The position numbers were made by a program, and so were the translations under genes. Source: Polyangiaceae bacterium (GTDB taxonomy: Bacteria; Myxococcota_A; Polyangia; Polyangiales; Polyangiaceae). Taken from it: a DNA stretch of 45,119 nt. The first letter of the stretch is position 1; every line of letters begins with the position of its first letter. Location: assembly GCA_029261965.1 (NCBI GenBank), contig JAJDAH010000345.1, positions 1 to 45,119 of the forward strand. The letters are read 5' to 3'. This document shows, piece after piece, positions 9,032 through 17,165 of this stretch. Below the pieces are notes generated by a model, which saw only the letters and a list, made by a program, of their open reading frames with translations, ran no database searches and was not told the origin of the DNA.

Positions 9032-10392
9032 TCGCGCTCTCCTTCCGCTACCCGATCCACCCGCTCGTCCGACCACTCGAGCACGCCCAAAATGCTCCGG
9101 ACCACCAGCCACCGGAGCGGCTCTGGGGGCATGATCCGACGAGGCTTGAGCCACAGTACACGACCCAGTCCGTCACGCTCGTTCAACAAGTCGACGATGA
9201 TCTGACCGGCATAGCTCGCTTGTGCCAGCCCGTGGCCCGCGTAGCCGACTGCGTAGAGAATGTTGTGGTGCGGACCGGCCCTTCCGACCTGGGGGAGGAA
9301 GTCGATGGCAAAACCAATGGGACCGCCCCAATGACGCGCTATCGGAACCTGGTCGAGCTCGGGAAATCGCGCACGAAACGCCGTCTCCACCTTCGACGCG
9401 ATTTTCTGATCGACATCCGACAACGGCCGGTTGTCGTACCCGTAGCGAACGTACTTGGTTCCGCCCAGGACGCGATTGTCCGCCGTCAGGCGGTAGTTTT
9501 CGAGCACCTCGTGCGCACTGTAGACTCCGGCCCGAGCTCGCCAGTCGACGGCGCCCAGCTGGTCGTCGGTGAGAGGTTCTGTCCAGAAGAGCTGCACCTG
9601 AAGCCGGGCGAGCTTCGGAACCGGGGCTTCGAAACCTTCGGTAAGAATGGCCGAGGGATAGGCATTCGTGCCGACGACCACGTGGTTCGCCCTCACCTCG
9701 CCCCCGGGGGTCGTCAGAGTCACGATTCTGCCCGGGTCCATCGCCGTCACCGGAGTTTTTTCGAACAGCTGGACGCCAGAGGCGAGCGCCGCGCGACGTA
9801 GTCCCCGGGCGAGCTTGGCCGGGTTCAAGACGCCGCCTCTCGGCTCGAAGACCCCTCGTTTGATGACTCGAGGGAAGCCGCGCTCGCGCAGCTGGTTTTC
9901 GTCGAGCAGCTCGGCGTGCATCCCTACACGCTCGCAGGCGCGTGCAGCCTTCTCGACTCCGGCAAACTGCTTCTCGTGTATCGCGCCGAAGACGTTGCCC
10001 ACCGCCTCGTAGTCGCACGAGATGTCGTACTTCCTGATGAGCGCTTCGGTGTGCTCGATGGAACCTTCGGCAAAATCGAGCAACTCCTTCGTTCGCTCCT
10101 GACCGAACATGAGCTCGAGAGTTGGAATGTCTTTGCCAATGGTCGGCGTCAGGTGACCGGCGTTTCTTCCACTCGCACCGAACGCCGCCACTTCCGCTTC
10201 GAGCACCGCGACACGGTGGCCCTCTTCCGCCAGCGCCAGTGCGGACGAAAGGCCGGTATACCCCGCGCCGATGACCGCGATGTCGACGTCGATGGAGTCG
10301 TCGAGCGACGGCGCCGGGTCGTCGATCTCGGCGAGCCAAGGGCTGACCGTCCAATGCACGAACAGCGATACTAACCGCCTGGCCTCGAGCAT
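9028..10392 (-). CDS. FAD-dependent amine/amino-acid oxidase (DAO family, PuuB-like)
   Basis: A 454-residue flavoprotein of the DAO fold. The dinucleotide-binding motif VIGAGYTGLSSALALAEEG lies at about residues 40-58, followed by VLEAE and the GASGRNAGHL motif typical of the PuuB/OrdL branch (gamma-glutamylputrescine oxidase-like). The C-terminal ARHWGGPIGFAIDFLPQVGR block is also typical of this family. Likely reaction: flavin-dependent oxidation of a secondary or primary amine to imine with H2O2 release; the substrate is unknown. It is translationally coupled to the lactonase gene behind it. The ATG at 10392 leaves only 26 bp to the divergent uvrA start; a GTG at 10359 would leave 59 bp and is a fair alternative. 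No lipid or membrane anchor is apparent, so it is probably cytoplasmic. Confidence 0.85.
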   Translation of the reverse strand: MLEARRLVSLFVHWTVSPWLAEIDDPAPSLDDSIDVDIAVIGAGYTGLSSALALAEEGHRVAVLEAEVAAFGASGRNAGHLTPTIGKDIPTLELMFGQERTKELLDFAEGSIEHTEALIRKYDISCDYEAVGNVFGAIHEKQFAGVEKAARACERVGMHAELLDENQLRERGFPRVIKRGVFEPRGGVLNPAKLARGLRRAALASGVQLFEKTPVTAMDPGRIVTLTTPGGEVRANHVVVGTNAYPSAILTEGFEAPVPKLARLQVQLFWTEPLTDDQLGAVDWRARAGVYSAHEVLENYRLTADNRVLGGTKYVRYGYDNRPLSDVDQKIASKVETAFRARFPELDQVPIARHWGGPIGFAIDFLPQVGRAGPHHNILYAVGYAGHGLAQASYAGQIIVDLLNERDGLGRVLWLKPRRIMPPEPLRWLVVRSILGVLEWSDERVDRVAEGERE

Positions 10393-10418
10393 CGCCAGGC
10401 CATATGCTCCGCCCCCCG

Positions 10419-13256
10419 ATGGAGCTCGACCACATCCGAATCAAAGGGGCTCGCGAGCACAACCTGAAGTCCATCGAAGTCGAGATCCCCAAGAAGAAGC
10501 TCGTCGTTTTCACGGGCGTCTCGGGCTCCGGCAAGAGCTCGCTCGCGTTCGACACGCTGTACGCCGAAGGACAGCGCCGATACGTCGAATCGCTGTCAGC
10601 CTACGCCCGGCAGTTTCTCGGGCGCATGGAAAAGCCGCGCTACGACACGATTCGCGGCCTGTCGCCGACGATATCGATCGAACAGAAGACCACCGGCAGC
10701 AACCCGCGCTCGACCGTCGGCACGATCACCGAGCTCTCGGACTACCTCCGAGTGCTCTATGCACGCGTCGGCACGCAACACTGCCACCACTGCGGTCGGC
10801 AGGTCTCGGGTCAGAGCGCCGAGCAAATCGCTCACGACCTCCGTGACAAGTCGGGCACGAAGCTGCTCTTGCTGGCGCCGCTGCTCGTCAACCGCAAGGG
10901 CGAGCATCGGGAGATGCTCGAAGACGCGCGCCAGGCGGGCTTCGTGCGACTCCGCGTCGATGGGGAAGTGGTCAGAAGCGACGAAATCGAAGCGCTGGAC
11001 AAGAGGAAGAAGCACACCGTCGAAGCCGTGGTCGATCGGATCGTCGTCGGCTCGGCGAGCGCCGACAGAATCACCGAATCGGTGGAAAACGCGCTGCGCG
11101 TCGGCGAAGGCACGCTCATCGCCTCCGTCGAAGGCCGGTCGGATCGCACGTTTTCGCAGTCGATGGCGTGTCATCGGTGTGGCGTTTCGTTCCCAGGCCT
11201 CACTCCGCAATCGTTCTCGTTCAACAGCCCTCAGGGCATGTGCGGTGACTGCAATGGCCTGGGTTCGAGAGTAGAAATCGACCCCGACCGCATCGTCCCC
11301 GACTCCGCGCTCTCCATCGACGGCGGCGCGATCGCACCGTGGGGAGAAAACGTTTCCAAGAAGCGCACCGGATGGTCCGGCGCCTTCCGCTACCAGATCC
11401 TCAAACACCTCGGCATCGACATGAGCGCGCCGTGGAAGCGCTTGCCAAAAAAACAACGTCGAGTCTTGCTCTACGGCACGGGCGAGAAGCGCTATCGGGT
11501 CGTTTGGAAAGGCAAGACGGGGAAAGGTTCGTTCGAGGTCCGGTGGGAGGGGCTCGTGCATCGGTTGATGCGGCGTTTCAAAGCGACCAAGAGCGAACGC
11601 GCGAAACGCTGGTACCAACAATACATGGGCGACGCCGAGTGCTCGACCTGCAACGGCTCTCGCCTGCGCTGCGAGAGCGCCGCGGTGCGCGTCGGCGGAA
11701 AGAGCATCGTTGAAGTCAGCGCGCTCACGGTCGACGAGGCTCGCTCGTTCTTCGGTAAGCTCCGACTCGCCGGCGCCGCGAAGCAGATCTCCGAGGAGGT
11801 CCTCAAGGAGGTGAAGAGCCGGCTCGATTTCCTGACGGCCGTCGGCCTCGGCTATCTGTCCCTCGATCGCGCAGGCCCCTCGTTGTCCGGAGGGGAGTCC
11901 CAACGCATTCGACTGGCGAGCCAAGTCGGCTCGGATCTGACCGGGGTCATCTACGTGCTCGATGAACCGTCGATTGGTCTGCACCAACGCGACAATCGTC
12001 GCCTGCTAGACACCCTCGAGAGGATGCGGGACATCGGAAACACCGTCGTCGTCGTCGAACACGACGAAGAAACGATTCGATGCGCCGACCACGTCATCGA
12101 CTTTGGACCGGGCGCCGGGGTGGAGGGTGGCCGGGTGGTTCATGCCGGCACCCCCAAGACCCTCGAGAAGAGCCGGAGCTCCATCACCGGCGCGTACCTC
12201 GCCGGTCGGCGAACCATCGAGATTCCAAACCGGAGACGCGTCGCGAAACACTCACTCGAGATCCGGGGCGCGGGCGAAAACAACCTTCGCGACATCGACG
12301 TCAAGATCCCCCTTGGCGTGCTGACGGCCATCACCGGGGTTTCCGGCGCCGGAAAATCGAGCCTGGTGAACGAGATTCTTCACCCAGCGCTCGCGCGGCG
12401 GTTCCACGACTCGACCCGTCGAGTGGGCAAACACGATCGCATCGTCGGCGAGGAGAAGCTGGACAAGGTAATCAACATCGATCAACGACCCATCGGCCGA
12501 ACGCCTCGGAGCAATCCTGCGACCTACATCAAGGTGTTCGACGAGATCCGCGGCTTCTTCGCCGAGCTCCCGGAAGCCAAGGTCCACGGGTACAAGCCTG
12601 GCCGCTTCTCGTTCAACGTCAAAGGTGGACGGTGCGAAGGGTGCGAGGGCGACGGTGTTCGAAAAATCGAGATGCACTTCCTCCCAGATGTCTATGTCCG
12701 GTGTGACGAGTGCAAAGGACGACGCTTCAACGAAGCCACGCTTCGAGTTCGGTACAAGGGGCGCTCAATCGCCGACGTGCTCGACCTCACCGTGACCGAA
12801 GCGCTCGAGCTCTTCAGCGCCCATCCCAAGGTCTCGGGTCCGCTCGCACTGCTCGAAAGAGTCGGCGTGGACTACCTGCACCTCGGACAACCCTCCCCAA
12901 CGCTCTCCGGTGGAGAGGCGCAGCGGATCAAGCTCGCTCGCGAGCTATCGAAAAGAGCCACTGGCCGCACGCTCTACATCTTGGACGAGCCTACGACCGG
13001 GCTGCACTTCGAAGACGTCAAGAAGCTGCTTTCAGTCCTCCACGAGCTGGTAGACGCCGGAAACACGGTCATCGTCATCGAGCACAACCTCGACGTCGTG
13101 AAAACGGCGGATTGGATCATCGATCTGGGCCCCGAAGGCGGGCCCGCGGGAGGGCGAGTCGTGGCATCCGGCACTCCGGAGAACGTCGCCAAAAAGAGCC
13201 GGTCACACACCGGACGGTACTTGAAGCAAGTCCTCGCGGCCGCGCGCGCCGCCTGA
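10419..13256 (+). CDS. uvrA: UvrA, damage-recognition ATPase of nucleotide excision repair
   Basis: A 945-residue UvrA, matching the usual 940-950. It carries two ABC ATPase modules: Walker A GVSGSGKSS (about residues 32-40) with the UvrA hallmark EGQRRYVESLSAYARQFL, and GVSGAGKSS (about 640). Each has its signature, LSGGESQRIRLA (about 488) and LSGGEAQRIKLA (about 827). Zinc-module cysteines appear as CHHCG (about 121), CHRCG with CGDCNGLG (about 250-285), CSTCNGSR (about 408), and CEGCEGDG with CDECKGRR (about 737-770). I prefer the ATG at 10419, since MELDHIRIKGAREHNLK aligns with family N-termini; the ATG at 10404 adds five residues. UvrA scans DNA with UvrB. The intergenic gap to the divergent oxidase is too short to see a LexA-type operator. 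Confidence 0.97.
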   Translation: MELDHIRIKGAREHNLKSIEVEIPKKKLVVFTGVSGSGKSSLAFDTLYAEGQRRYVESLSAYARQFLGRMEKPRYDTIRGLSPTISIEQKTTGSNPRSTVGTITELSDYLRVLYARVGTQHCHHCGRQVSGQSAEQIAHDLRDKSGTKLLLLAPLLVNRKGEHREMLEDARQAGFVRLRVDGEVVRSDEIEALDKRKKHTVEAVVDRIVVGSASADRITESVENALRVGEGTLIASVEGRSDRTFSQSMACHRCGVSFPGLTPQSFSFNSPQGMCGDCNGLGSRVEIDPDRIVPDSALSIDGGAIAPWGENVSKKRTGWSGAFRYQILKHLGIDMSAPWKRLPKKQRRVLLYGTGEKRYRVVWKGKTGKGSFEVRWEGLVHRLMRRFKATKSERAKRWYQQYMGDAECSTCNGSRLRCESAAVRVGGKSIVEVSALTVDEARSFFGKLRLAGAAKQISEEVLKEVKSRLDFLTAVGLGYLSLDRAGPSLSGGESQRIRLASQVGSDLTGVIYVLDEPSIGLHQRDNRRLLDTLERMRDIGNTVVVVEHDEETIRCADHVIDFGPGAGVEGGRVVHAGTPKTLEKSRSSITGAYLAGRRTIEIPNRRRVAKHSLEIRGAGENNLRDIDVKIPLGVLTAITGVSGAGKSSLVNEILHPALARRFHDSTRRVGKHDRIVGEEKLDKVINIDQRPIGRTPRSNPATYIKVFDEIRGFFAELPEAKVHGYKPGRFSFNVKGGRCEGCEGDGVRKIEMHFLPDVYVRCDECKGRRFNEATLRVRYKGRSIADVLDLTVTEALELFSAHPKVSGPLALLERVGVDYLHLGQPSPTLSGGEAQRIKLARELSKRATGRTLYILDEPTTGLHFEDVKKLLSVLHELVDAGNTVIVIEHNLDVVKTADWIIDLGPEGGPAGGRVVASGTPENVAKKSRSHTGRYLKQVLAAARAA

Positions 13257-13257
13257 A

Positions 13258-13279
13258 CGCCGGCGAGAAGCGCCCGGCG
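13258..13279 (+). terminator. Hairpin just after uvrA
   Basis: CGCCGGCG (13258-13265), AGAAG loop, then CGCCCGGCG (13271-13279). This gives an 8-bp stem with one bulged C, starting 1 nt after the uvrA stop and followed by GTTTC. It is a plausible uvrA terminator, although the T run is short. Confidence 0.45.
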
Positions 13280-13359
13280 CGTTTCTGGGCCGAATCGAGC
13301 CCGGCAGCGGACAATTTGCGCTTCGGGCGCTATCCGCCCGGGCTTATCGAAGGAGCAAC

Positions 13360-14103
13360 ATGAGCGCGCGAATCGCAACCCCCCAGCAGCATCCCGATTG
13401 GTTCGTGACCGACGGCGCGCGCGTCGTCGGCCCCGTGGACACCAGCCTACTTCTCAAGGGCGTGAGCTACGGCCGAGTTCCGGACGGGTGCTGGATCGCT
13501 CAACCCGGCTGGGGCGCTTGGCGCAATATGGACTCGATTCGCGAGGTGCGGGCCCTCAAGAAGATCGGCATGTACGAGGTGGATGGCCTCGAACCATGGG
13601 AACGAGTCGCCCGTTCCACGCCATTGGTGGACGCCGGGACCGAGAAGCTCCTGTCTGCTGCCAGCGACCCCGGCGAGCTCGTGCTGTTCGGCATGCACGA
13701 GATGCTCCAGCGAACGCGCGCGTCGGTCGGCCTCGTGCACCGAATGCGAGCACCCTACGTCGGCCTGGTGACCTCGTGTGCAACGGGCCCGAATGTTCGT
13801 GCCTCTCTCGGGGCGATGATCCCGGCACGGGACCCTGCGCGCGACGTCGCCAGGCTCGGCACGTTCATCGCGGGCCGACCGTGGTCCAGCCCCGCCCGAT
13901 CGGCGATCGCCGACCGCCTCGCGGGTGGGTTCGAGCGCCTGCGGGGTGTGGCGATGGTGCCGCTTCGCTGCAATCACCGTCTCTACGCGATGATCGAGCT
14001 CGGCCGCACCGACCACGAGTTTCGAGGCGTGGACCAAAAAGCGATCCGCGCCATCGCCGGAGCCGTGGTTCGTCGACTCGAAACCGTCACGCGTTCGGCA
14101 TGA
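13360..14103 (+). CDS. GYF-like/GAF-like two-domain protein, function unknown
   Basis: A 247-residue protein with a good ribosome site (GAAGGAG, 5 nt before the ATG). Residues 10-60 look like a bacterial GYF_2-type adaptor fold: DWFV, then VGPVDTSLLLKGVSYGRVP and WGAWRNM, which is the W-F..GP...L..G...W..W pattern. Residues about 100-245 end in GVAMVPLRCNHRLYAMIEL and FRGVDQKAIRAIAGAVVRRLE, the usual C-terminal strand and helix of GAF domains. GYF domains bind proline-rich peptides and GAF domains bind small ligands, but neither partner is apparent here. There is no membrane segment or output domain, and it appears to stand alone. Assignment by eye only; the GYF call is the weaker one. Confidence 0.72.
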   Translation: MSARIATPQQHPDWFVTDGARVVGPVDTSLLLKGVSYGRVPDGCWIAQPGWGAWRNMDSIREVRALKKIGMYEVDGLEPWERVARSTPLVDAGTEKLLSAASDPGELVLFGMHEMLQRTRASVGLVHRMRAPYVGLVTSCATGPNVRASLGAMIPARDPARDVARLGTFIAGRPWSSPARSAIADRLAGGFERLRGVAMVPLRCNHRLYAMIELGRTDHEFRGVDQKAIRAIAGAVVRRLETVTRSA

Positions 14104-14234
14104 CACCGGACGCGCGTCAGTAGACCCGCGTTCCGCCATCGCCAAAAACCGCCTCGATTTTCGCCTCCCGCTCTCGGGTTGGGGGTGTAACATCGCCCGC
14201 CTGCCCGGACCTTCTCGGTACGCGGGAAACACTC

Positions 14235-14255
14235 ATGAAAGCGGTTGTGCGATGA
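14235..14255 (+). CDS. Possible six-codon leader ORF duplicating the start of the next gene
   Basis: ATG AAA GCG GTT GTG CGA TGA encodes MKAVVR. Its first 12 bases, ATGAAAGCGGTT, recur exactly at 14252-14263 as the start of the quinone oxidoreductase gene. Its TGA overlaps that gene's ATG (ATGA). The weak purine-rich element GGGAAA lies about 6 nt before this first ATG, while nothing similar precedes the second. It may be a leader used for reinitiation, or just a scar of a 17-bp duplication. Confidence 0.4.
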   Translation: MKAVVR

Positions 14256-15235
14256 AAGCGGTTCTCTGCAAAGAATACGGCCCTCCGGAAAGCCTCGTCG
14301 TGGAGGACGTCGAGTCACCGAAGTGCGGCAGCGGACAAGTGAAGATCGCCGTTCATGCCTGCGGCGTGAACTTTCCGGACGTTCTCTTGATCAAGAACGA
14401 ATACCAATTCAAGCCGTCGTTGCCATTCGCACCCGGGGCCGAGGTGGCGGGCGAAGTCGTCGAGGTCGGTGCAGGGGTCGAAAAGTTCAAGACGGGAGAC
14501 CGCGTCGCTGCGATGACCGGCTGGGACGGATTCCGCGAGGAGGTGTGCTGCGAGGAGGTGAAGTGCCTGCCGCTTCCGGAATCGATGGACTACGCCACCG
14601 GTGCGGGGTTCACCATGACTTACGGAACGAGCTACCACGCACTCGTGGACCGGGCGAAAATCCAAGCAGGCGAATGGCTGCTCGTCCACGGAGGCGCAGG
14701 CGGTGTGGGCACCGCGGCCATCGACATTGGACGCGCCCTCGGAGCTCGGACCATCGCGACCGGCGGCGATGACAAGAAGCTCGAGAAGCTAAAGGGCCTG
14801 TACTCGGTGGATCACGTCATCAACTACAAGACGACGAACCCATTCAAAGATCGAGTCAAGGAACTCACGGATGGCGGCGCGGACGTGATCTACGATCCGG
14901 TCGGCGGCGACGTGTTCGACCAGTCGCTGCGGTGCATCAACTGGGAGGGTCGGCTGCTTGTCGTCGGTTTTGCCAGCGGCACGATCCCCGCGGCCAAAGC
15001 CAACCTCTTGTTACTCAAGGGGTGCGCCGCGATGGGCGTTTTCTGGGGCCGATTCGCAGTGATGGAGCCCGAAAAGTGCCGCAGGAATTTCGAGACACTG
15101 TTCGAGATGCACGATCAGGGCAAGCTCACTCCCCATATCTCGCATCGCTTTCCCCTCGAAAAGGCGGCAGACGCGCTCTACGCCGTCATCAATCGAGAGG
15201 TCGTCGGCAAATGTGTGTTGACGGTCCATCGCTGA
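14252..15235 (+). CDS. NADPH:quinone oxidoreductase-like MDR protein (zinc-independent)
   Basis: A 327-residue medium-chain dehydrogenase/reductase of the QOR class. The N-terminal GroES-like fold begins MKAVLCKEYGPPESLVVEDV. The cofactor motif HGGAGGVGTAAIDIGRALG is at about residues 146-164, followed by DHVINYKT and VIYDPVGGDVFDQSLRCI. The catalytic- and structural-zinc cysteine sets of alcohol dehydrogenases are absent, as expected for QOR. These proteins reduce quinones or enones with NADPH. It ends 39 bp before an acyl-CoA dehydrogenase gene on the same strand, so an enoyl- or other lipid-derived substrate is plausible. The start shares a 12-nt repeat with a mini-ORF just upstream. QOR membership is sure; the substrate is not. 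Confidence 0.88.
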   Translation: MKAVLCKEYGPPESLVVEDVESPKCGSGQVKIAVHACGVNFPDVLLIKNEYQFKPSLPFAPGAEVAGEVVEVGAGVEKFKTGDRVAAMTGWDGFREEVCCEEVKCLPLPESMDYATGAGFTMTYGTSYHALVDRAKIQAGEWLLVHGGAGGVGTAAIDIGRALGARTIATGGDDKKLEKLKGLYSVDHVINYKTTNPFKDRVKELTDGGADVIYDPVGGDVFDQSLRCINWEGRLLVVGFASGTIPAAKANLLLLKGCAAMGVFWGRFAVMEPEKCRRNFETLFEMHDQGKLTPHISHRFPLEKAADALYAVINREVVGKCVLTVHR

Positions 15236-15274
15236 ACGACGTCCCAGAACCCCCCGCGACAAAGGCAAAAAGGC

Positions 15275-16495
15275 ATGTTTCTCGAGCTCTCTCCCAAAGC
15301 CCAAGACTACCTCGAGCGCGTCAAGGCGTTCATGAAGCAGCACTCGTTTCCGAACGAAAAACGCTTCTACGACGAAATCGCCGAGGGGGATCGGTGGCAA
15401 CCGACGGCGATCGTCGAAGAGCTCAAAAAGAAAGCCAAAAAAGAAGGTCTCTGGAACCTGTTCCTGCCAGAGAGCGAACTCGGAGCGGGTCTGACCAACT
15501 ACGAATACGCACACCTCTGCGAGGAGATGGGTAAGTCCTCGCTCGGGCCGGAGTCCTTCAACTGTTCCGCACCGGACACGGGCAACATGGAAGTCCTGGT
15601 GCGCTACGGAACACCGGAACAGAAGGAGAAGTGGCTGGCGCCTCTGCTCGGCGGAGAAATCCGAAGCGCATTTTGCATGACGGAGCCTGCCGTAGCTTCG
15701 AGCGACGCCACGAACATCGAATCCCGCATCGAACGAGACGGCGACGAATGCGTCATCAATGGTCGCAAATGGTGGTCGAGCGGCGCCGGCGATCCTCGAT
15801 GCAAGATCTTCATCTTCATGGGCAAGACGGATCCGAGCGCGTCGAGGCATCGGCAACAATCGATGATCCTCGTTCCACGAGACACGCCCGGCGTGAACAT
15901 CGAGCGCATGCTGCACGTGTTCGGCTACGACGACGCGCCCCACGGCCACGCGGAGATCGAGTTCAAGGACGTTCGTGTCCCGGCGGAGAACATCTTGTTG
16001 GGCGAAGGCCGAGGCTTCGAGATCGCCCAAGGGCGTCTAGGGCCCGGTCGAATTCATCACTGCATGCGCACGATTGGTGTCGCCGAGCGTGCGCTCGAAA
16101 CCATGTGTCAGCGAGGCATCGATCGACTCAATTTCGGCAGTCGCATCATCGACAAGGGGGCCGCGCGAATGGACATCGCCAAGTCCCGCATGGAGATCGA
16201 CCAGGCGCGACTGCTCACTCTGTGGGCAGCCCACAAGATGGACACGTCGGGCAACAAGGAAGCCCGCCGAGAAATCGCGATGATCAAGGCCATTGCGCCC
16301 CAGATGGCGCTCGACGTCATCGACCGGGCCATCCAGGTCCACGGCGGCATGGGCGTTTGTCAGGACACGTTCCTCGCGAAGGCCTGGGCGGGCACCAGAA
16401 CGCTCCGATTGGCTGACGGCCCGGACGAGGTCCACATGGAGCAAATCGCACGGATGGAGCTCAAGAAGTACACCGAAAACCCCGGGCGCGCCTGA
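15275..16495 (+). CDS. Acyl-CoA dehydrogenase, ACAD10/11-like
   Basis: A 406-residue FAD enzyme that oxidises acyl-CoA to enoyl-CoA. Landmarks are [17 protein letters not shown] (FAD and substrate loop), [46 protein letters not shown] and [16 protein letters not shown] near the C-terminus. The last two blocks match the ACAD10/ACAD11 branch better than short- or medium-chain enzymes. The Shine-Dalgarno sequence is likely AAAGG, 9 nt before the ATG. The HAD gene that follows begins 9 nt later. In vertebrate ACAD10 a HAD domain, an aminoglycoside-phosphotransferase-like domain and an ACAD domain are fused; here two of those three lie side by side, which supports a shared job in hydroxy- or branched-acid breakdown. 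The kinase-like part is not in this window. Confidence 0.92.
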   Translation: MFLELSPKAQDYLERVKAFMKQHSFPNEKRFYDEIAEGDRWQPTAIVEELKKKAKKEGLWNLFLPESELGAGLTNYEYAHLCEEMGKSSLGPESFNCSAPDTGNMEVLVRYGTPEQKEKWLAPLLGGEIRSAFCMTEPAVASSDATNIESRIERDGDECVINGRKWWSSGAGDPRCKIFIFMGKTDPSASRHRQQSMILVPRDTPGVNIERMLHVFGYDDAPHGHAEIEFKDVRVPAENILLGEGRGFEIAQGRLGPGRIHHCMRTIGVAERALETMCQRGIDRLNFGSRIIDKGAARMDIAKSRMEIDQARLLTLWAAHKMDTSGNKEARREIAMIKAIAPQMALDVIDRAIQVHGGMGVCQDTFLAKAWAGTRTLRLADGPDEVHMEQIARMELKKYTENPGRA

Positions 16496-16504
16496 GGCGG
16501 GACT

Positions 16505-17137
16505 TTGAAAGCCGTCATCTTCGACCTCGGCGGGGTCGTGCTCGAGTCGCCGCTGCACTTCATCACCGAGTTCGAGAAGGCCCGCGGCCTTCCGGAGAAC
16601 TTCGTTGCACGAGTCGTGGGTGGCTATGCGTCGCGGCCCGACGGACCCTGGCAGAAGCTCGAGCGAGGGGAGCTCGGACTCGAAGAATTCTGCCAAGCGT
16701 TCGACCGCGAGATCGTCGCGATGGGCCACCGGATGTCCACCGCCGAGATGATGAACGAAATGTCCGAACGCACGTTCGTCCGACCGGTGATGCTCGAAGC
16801 CATTCGACGCCTTCGAGCGTCGCAGAGAAAAGTCGCCGCCCTCACGAACAACTGGGAAACCAACGACGAGCAAAACGAACGGCTGAATGGGCTTCGGGCC
16901 GAGTTCGACGTTTTCGTCGAATCCTGCAAGGTCGGCATGCGAAAGCCGGACCCTCGAATTTACGAGATGACGCTCGCCGAGCTGACGCTGGAAGCGCGGG
17001 ACGCCGTTTTTCTCGACGACATCGGCAAGAACTTGAAAGCCGCCAAGACCCTGGGCATGGCCACGATCAAAGTCGTGGAGCCCGTTGCCGCGCTGCGCGA
17101 ACTCGGCAAGCTCTTGTCACTCGAGCTCGTCGACTGA
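16505..17137 (+). CDS. HAD-superfamily hydrolase, ACAD10/epoxide-hydrolase N-domain type
   Basis: A 210-residue HAD protein starting at a TTG (TTG AAA GCC GTC, giving MKAVIFDLGGVV). Motif I has the Asp7 nucleophile, but the usual second Asp is replaced by Gly (DLG instead of DxD). The rest is present: ALTNNW (motif II Thr), GMRKPDPRIY (motif III Lys) and VFLDDIGKNLKAA (motif IV acidic pair). The Asp-to-Gly change is common in this clade and makes strong phosphatase activity uncertain. It lies 9 nt behind the ACAD gene, which mirrors the HAD-ACAD fusion of ACAD10. Family is clear, substrate unknown. The TTG start has only a weak upstream Shine-Dalgarno sequence (GAGGCGGG). Confidence 0.86.
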   Translation: MKAVIFDLGGVVLESPLHFITEFEKARGLPENFVARVVGGYASRPDGPWQKLERGELGLEEFCQAFDREIVAMGHRMSTAEMMNEMSERTFVRPVMLEAIRRLRASQRKVAALTNNWETNDEQNERLNGLRAEFDVFVESCKVGMRKPDPRIYEMTLAELTLEARDAVFLDDIGKNLKAAKTLGMATIKVVEPVAALRELGKLLSLELVD

Positions 17138-17165
17138 GAGTTTCTAGCCTTCGGAGCTAGCTCTC
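17136..17165. terminator. Bulged hairpin between convergent HAD and rpoD genes
   Basis: GAGAG-TTT-CTAGC, loop CTTCGGA, then GCTAG-CTCTC: ten paired bases with a 3-nt bulge. The structure begins just before the end of the HAD stop codon and contains the rpoD stop. It may end transcription from both sides. There is no long T tract. Confidence 0.45.

Noticed and set aside
13398-14123. 241-codon frame overlapping the GYF/GAF gene in another phase
   Set aside because: Its translation is Arg/Pro-rich without motifs, while the frame at 13360 has domain text and a good Shine-Dalgarno sequence.
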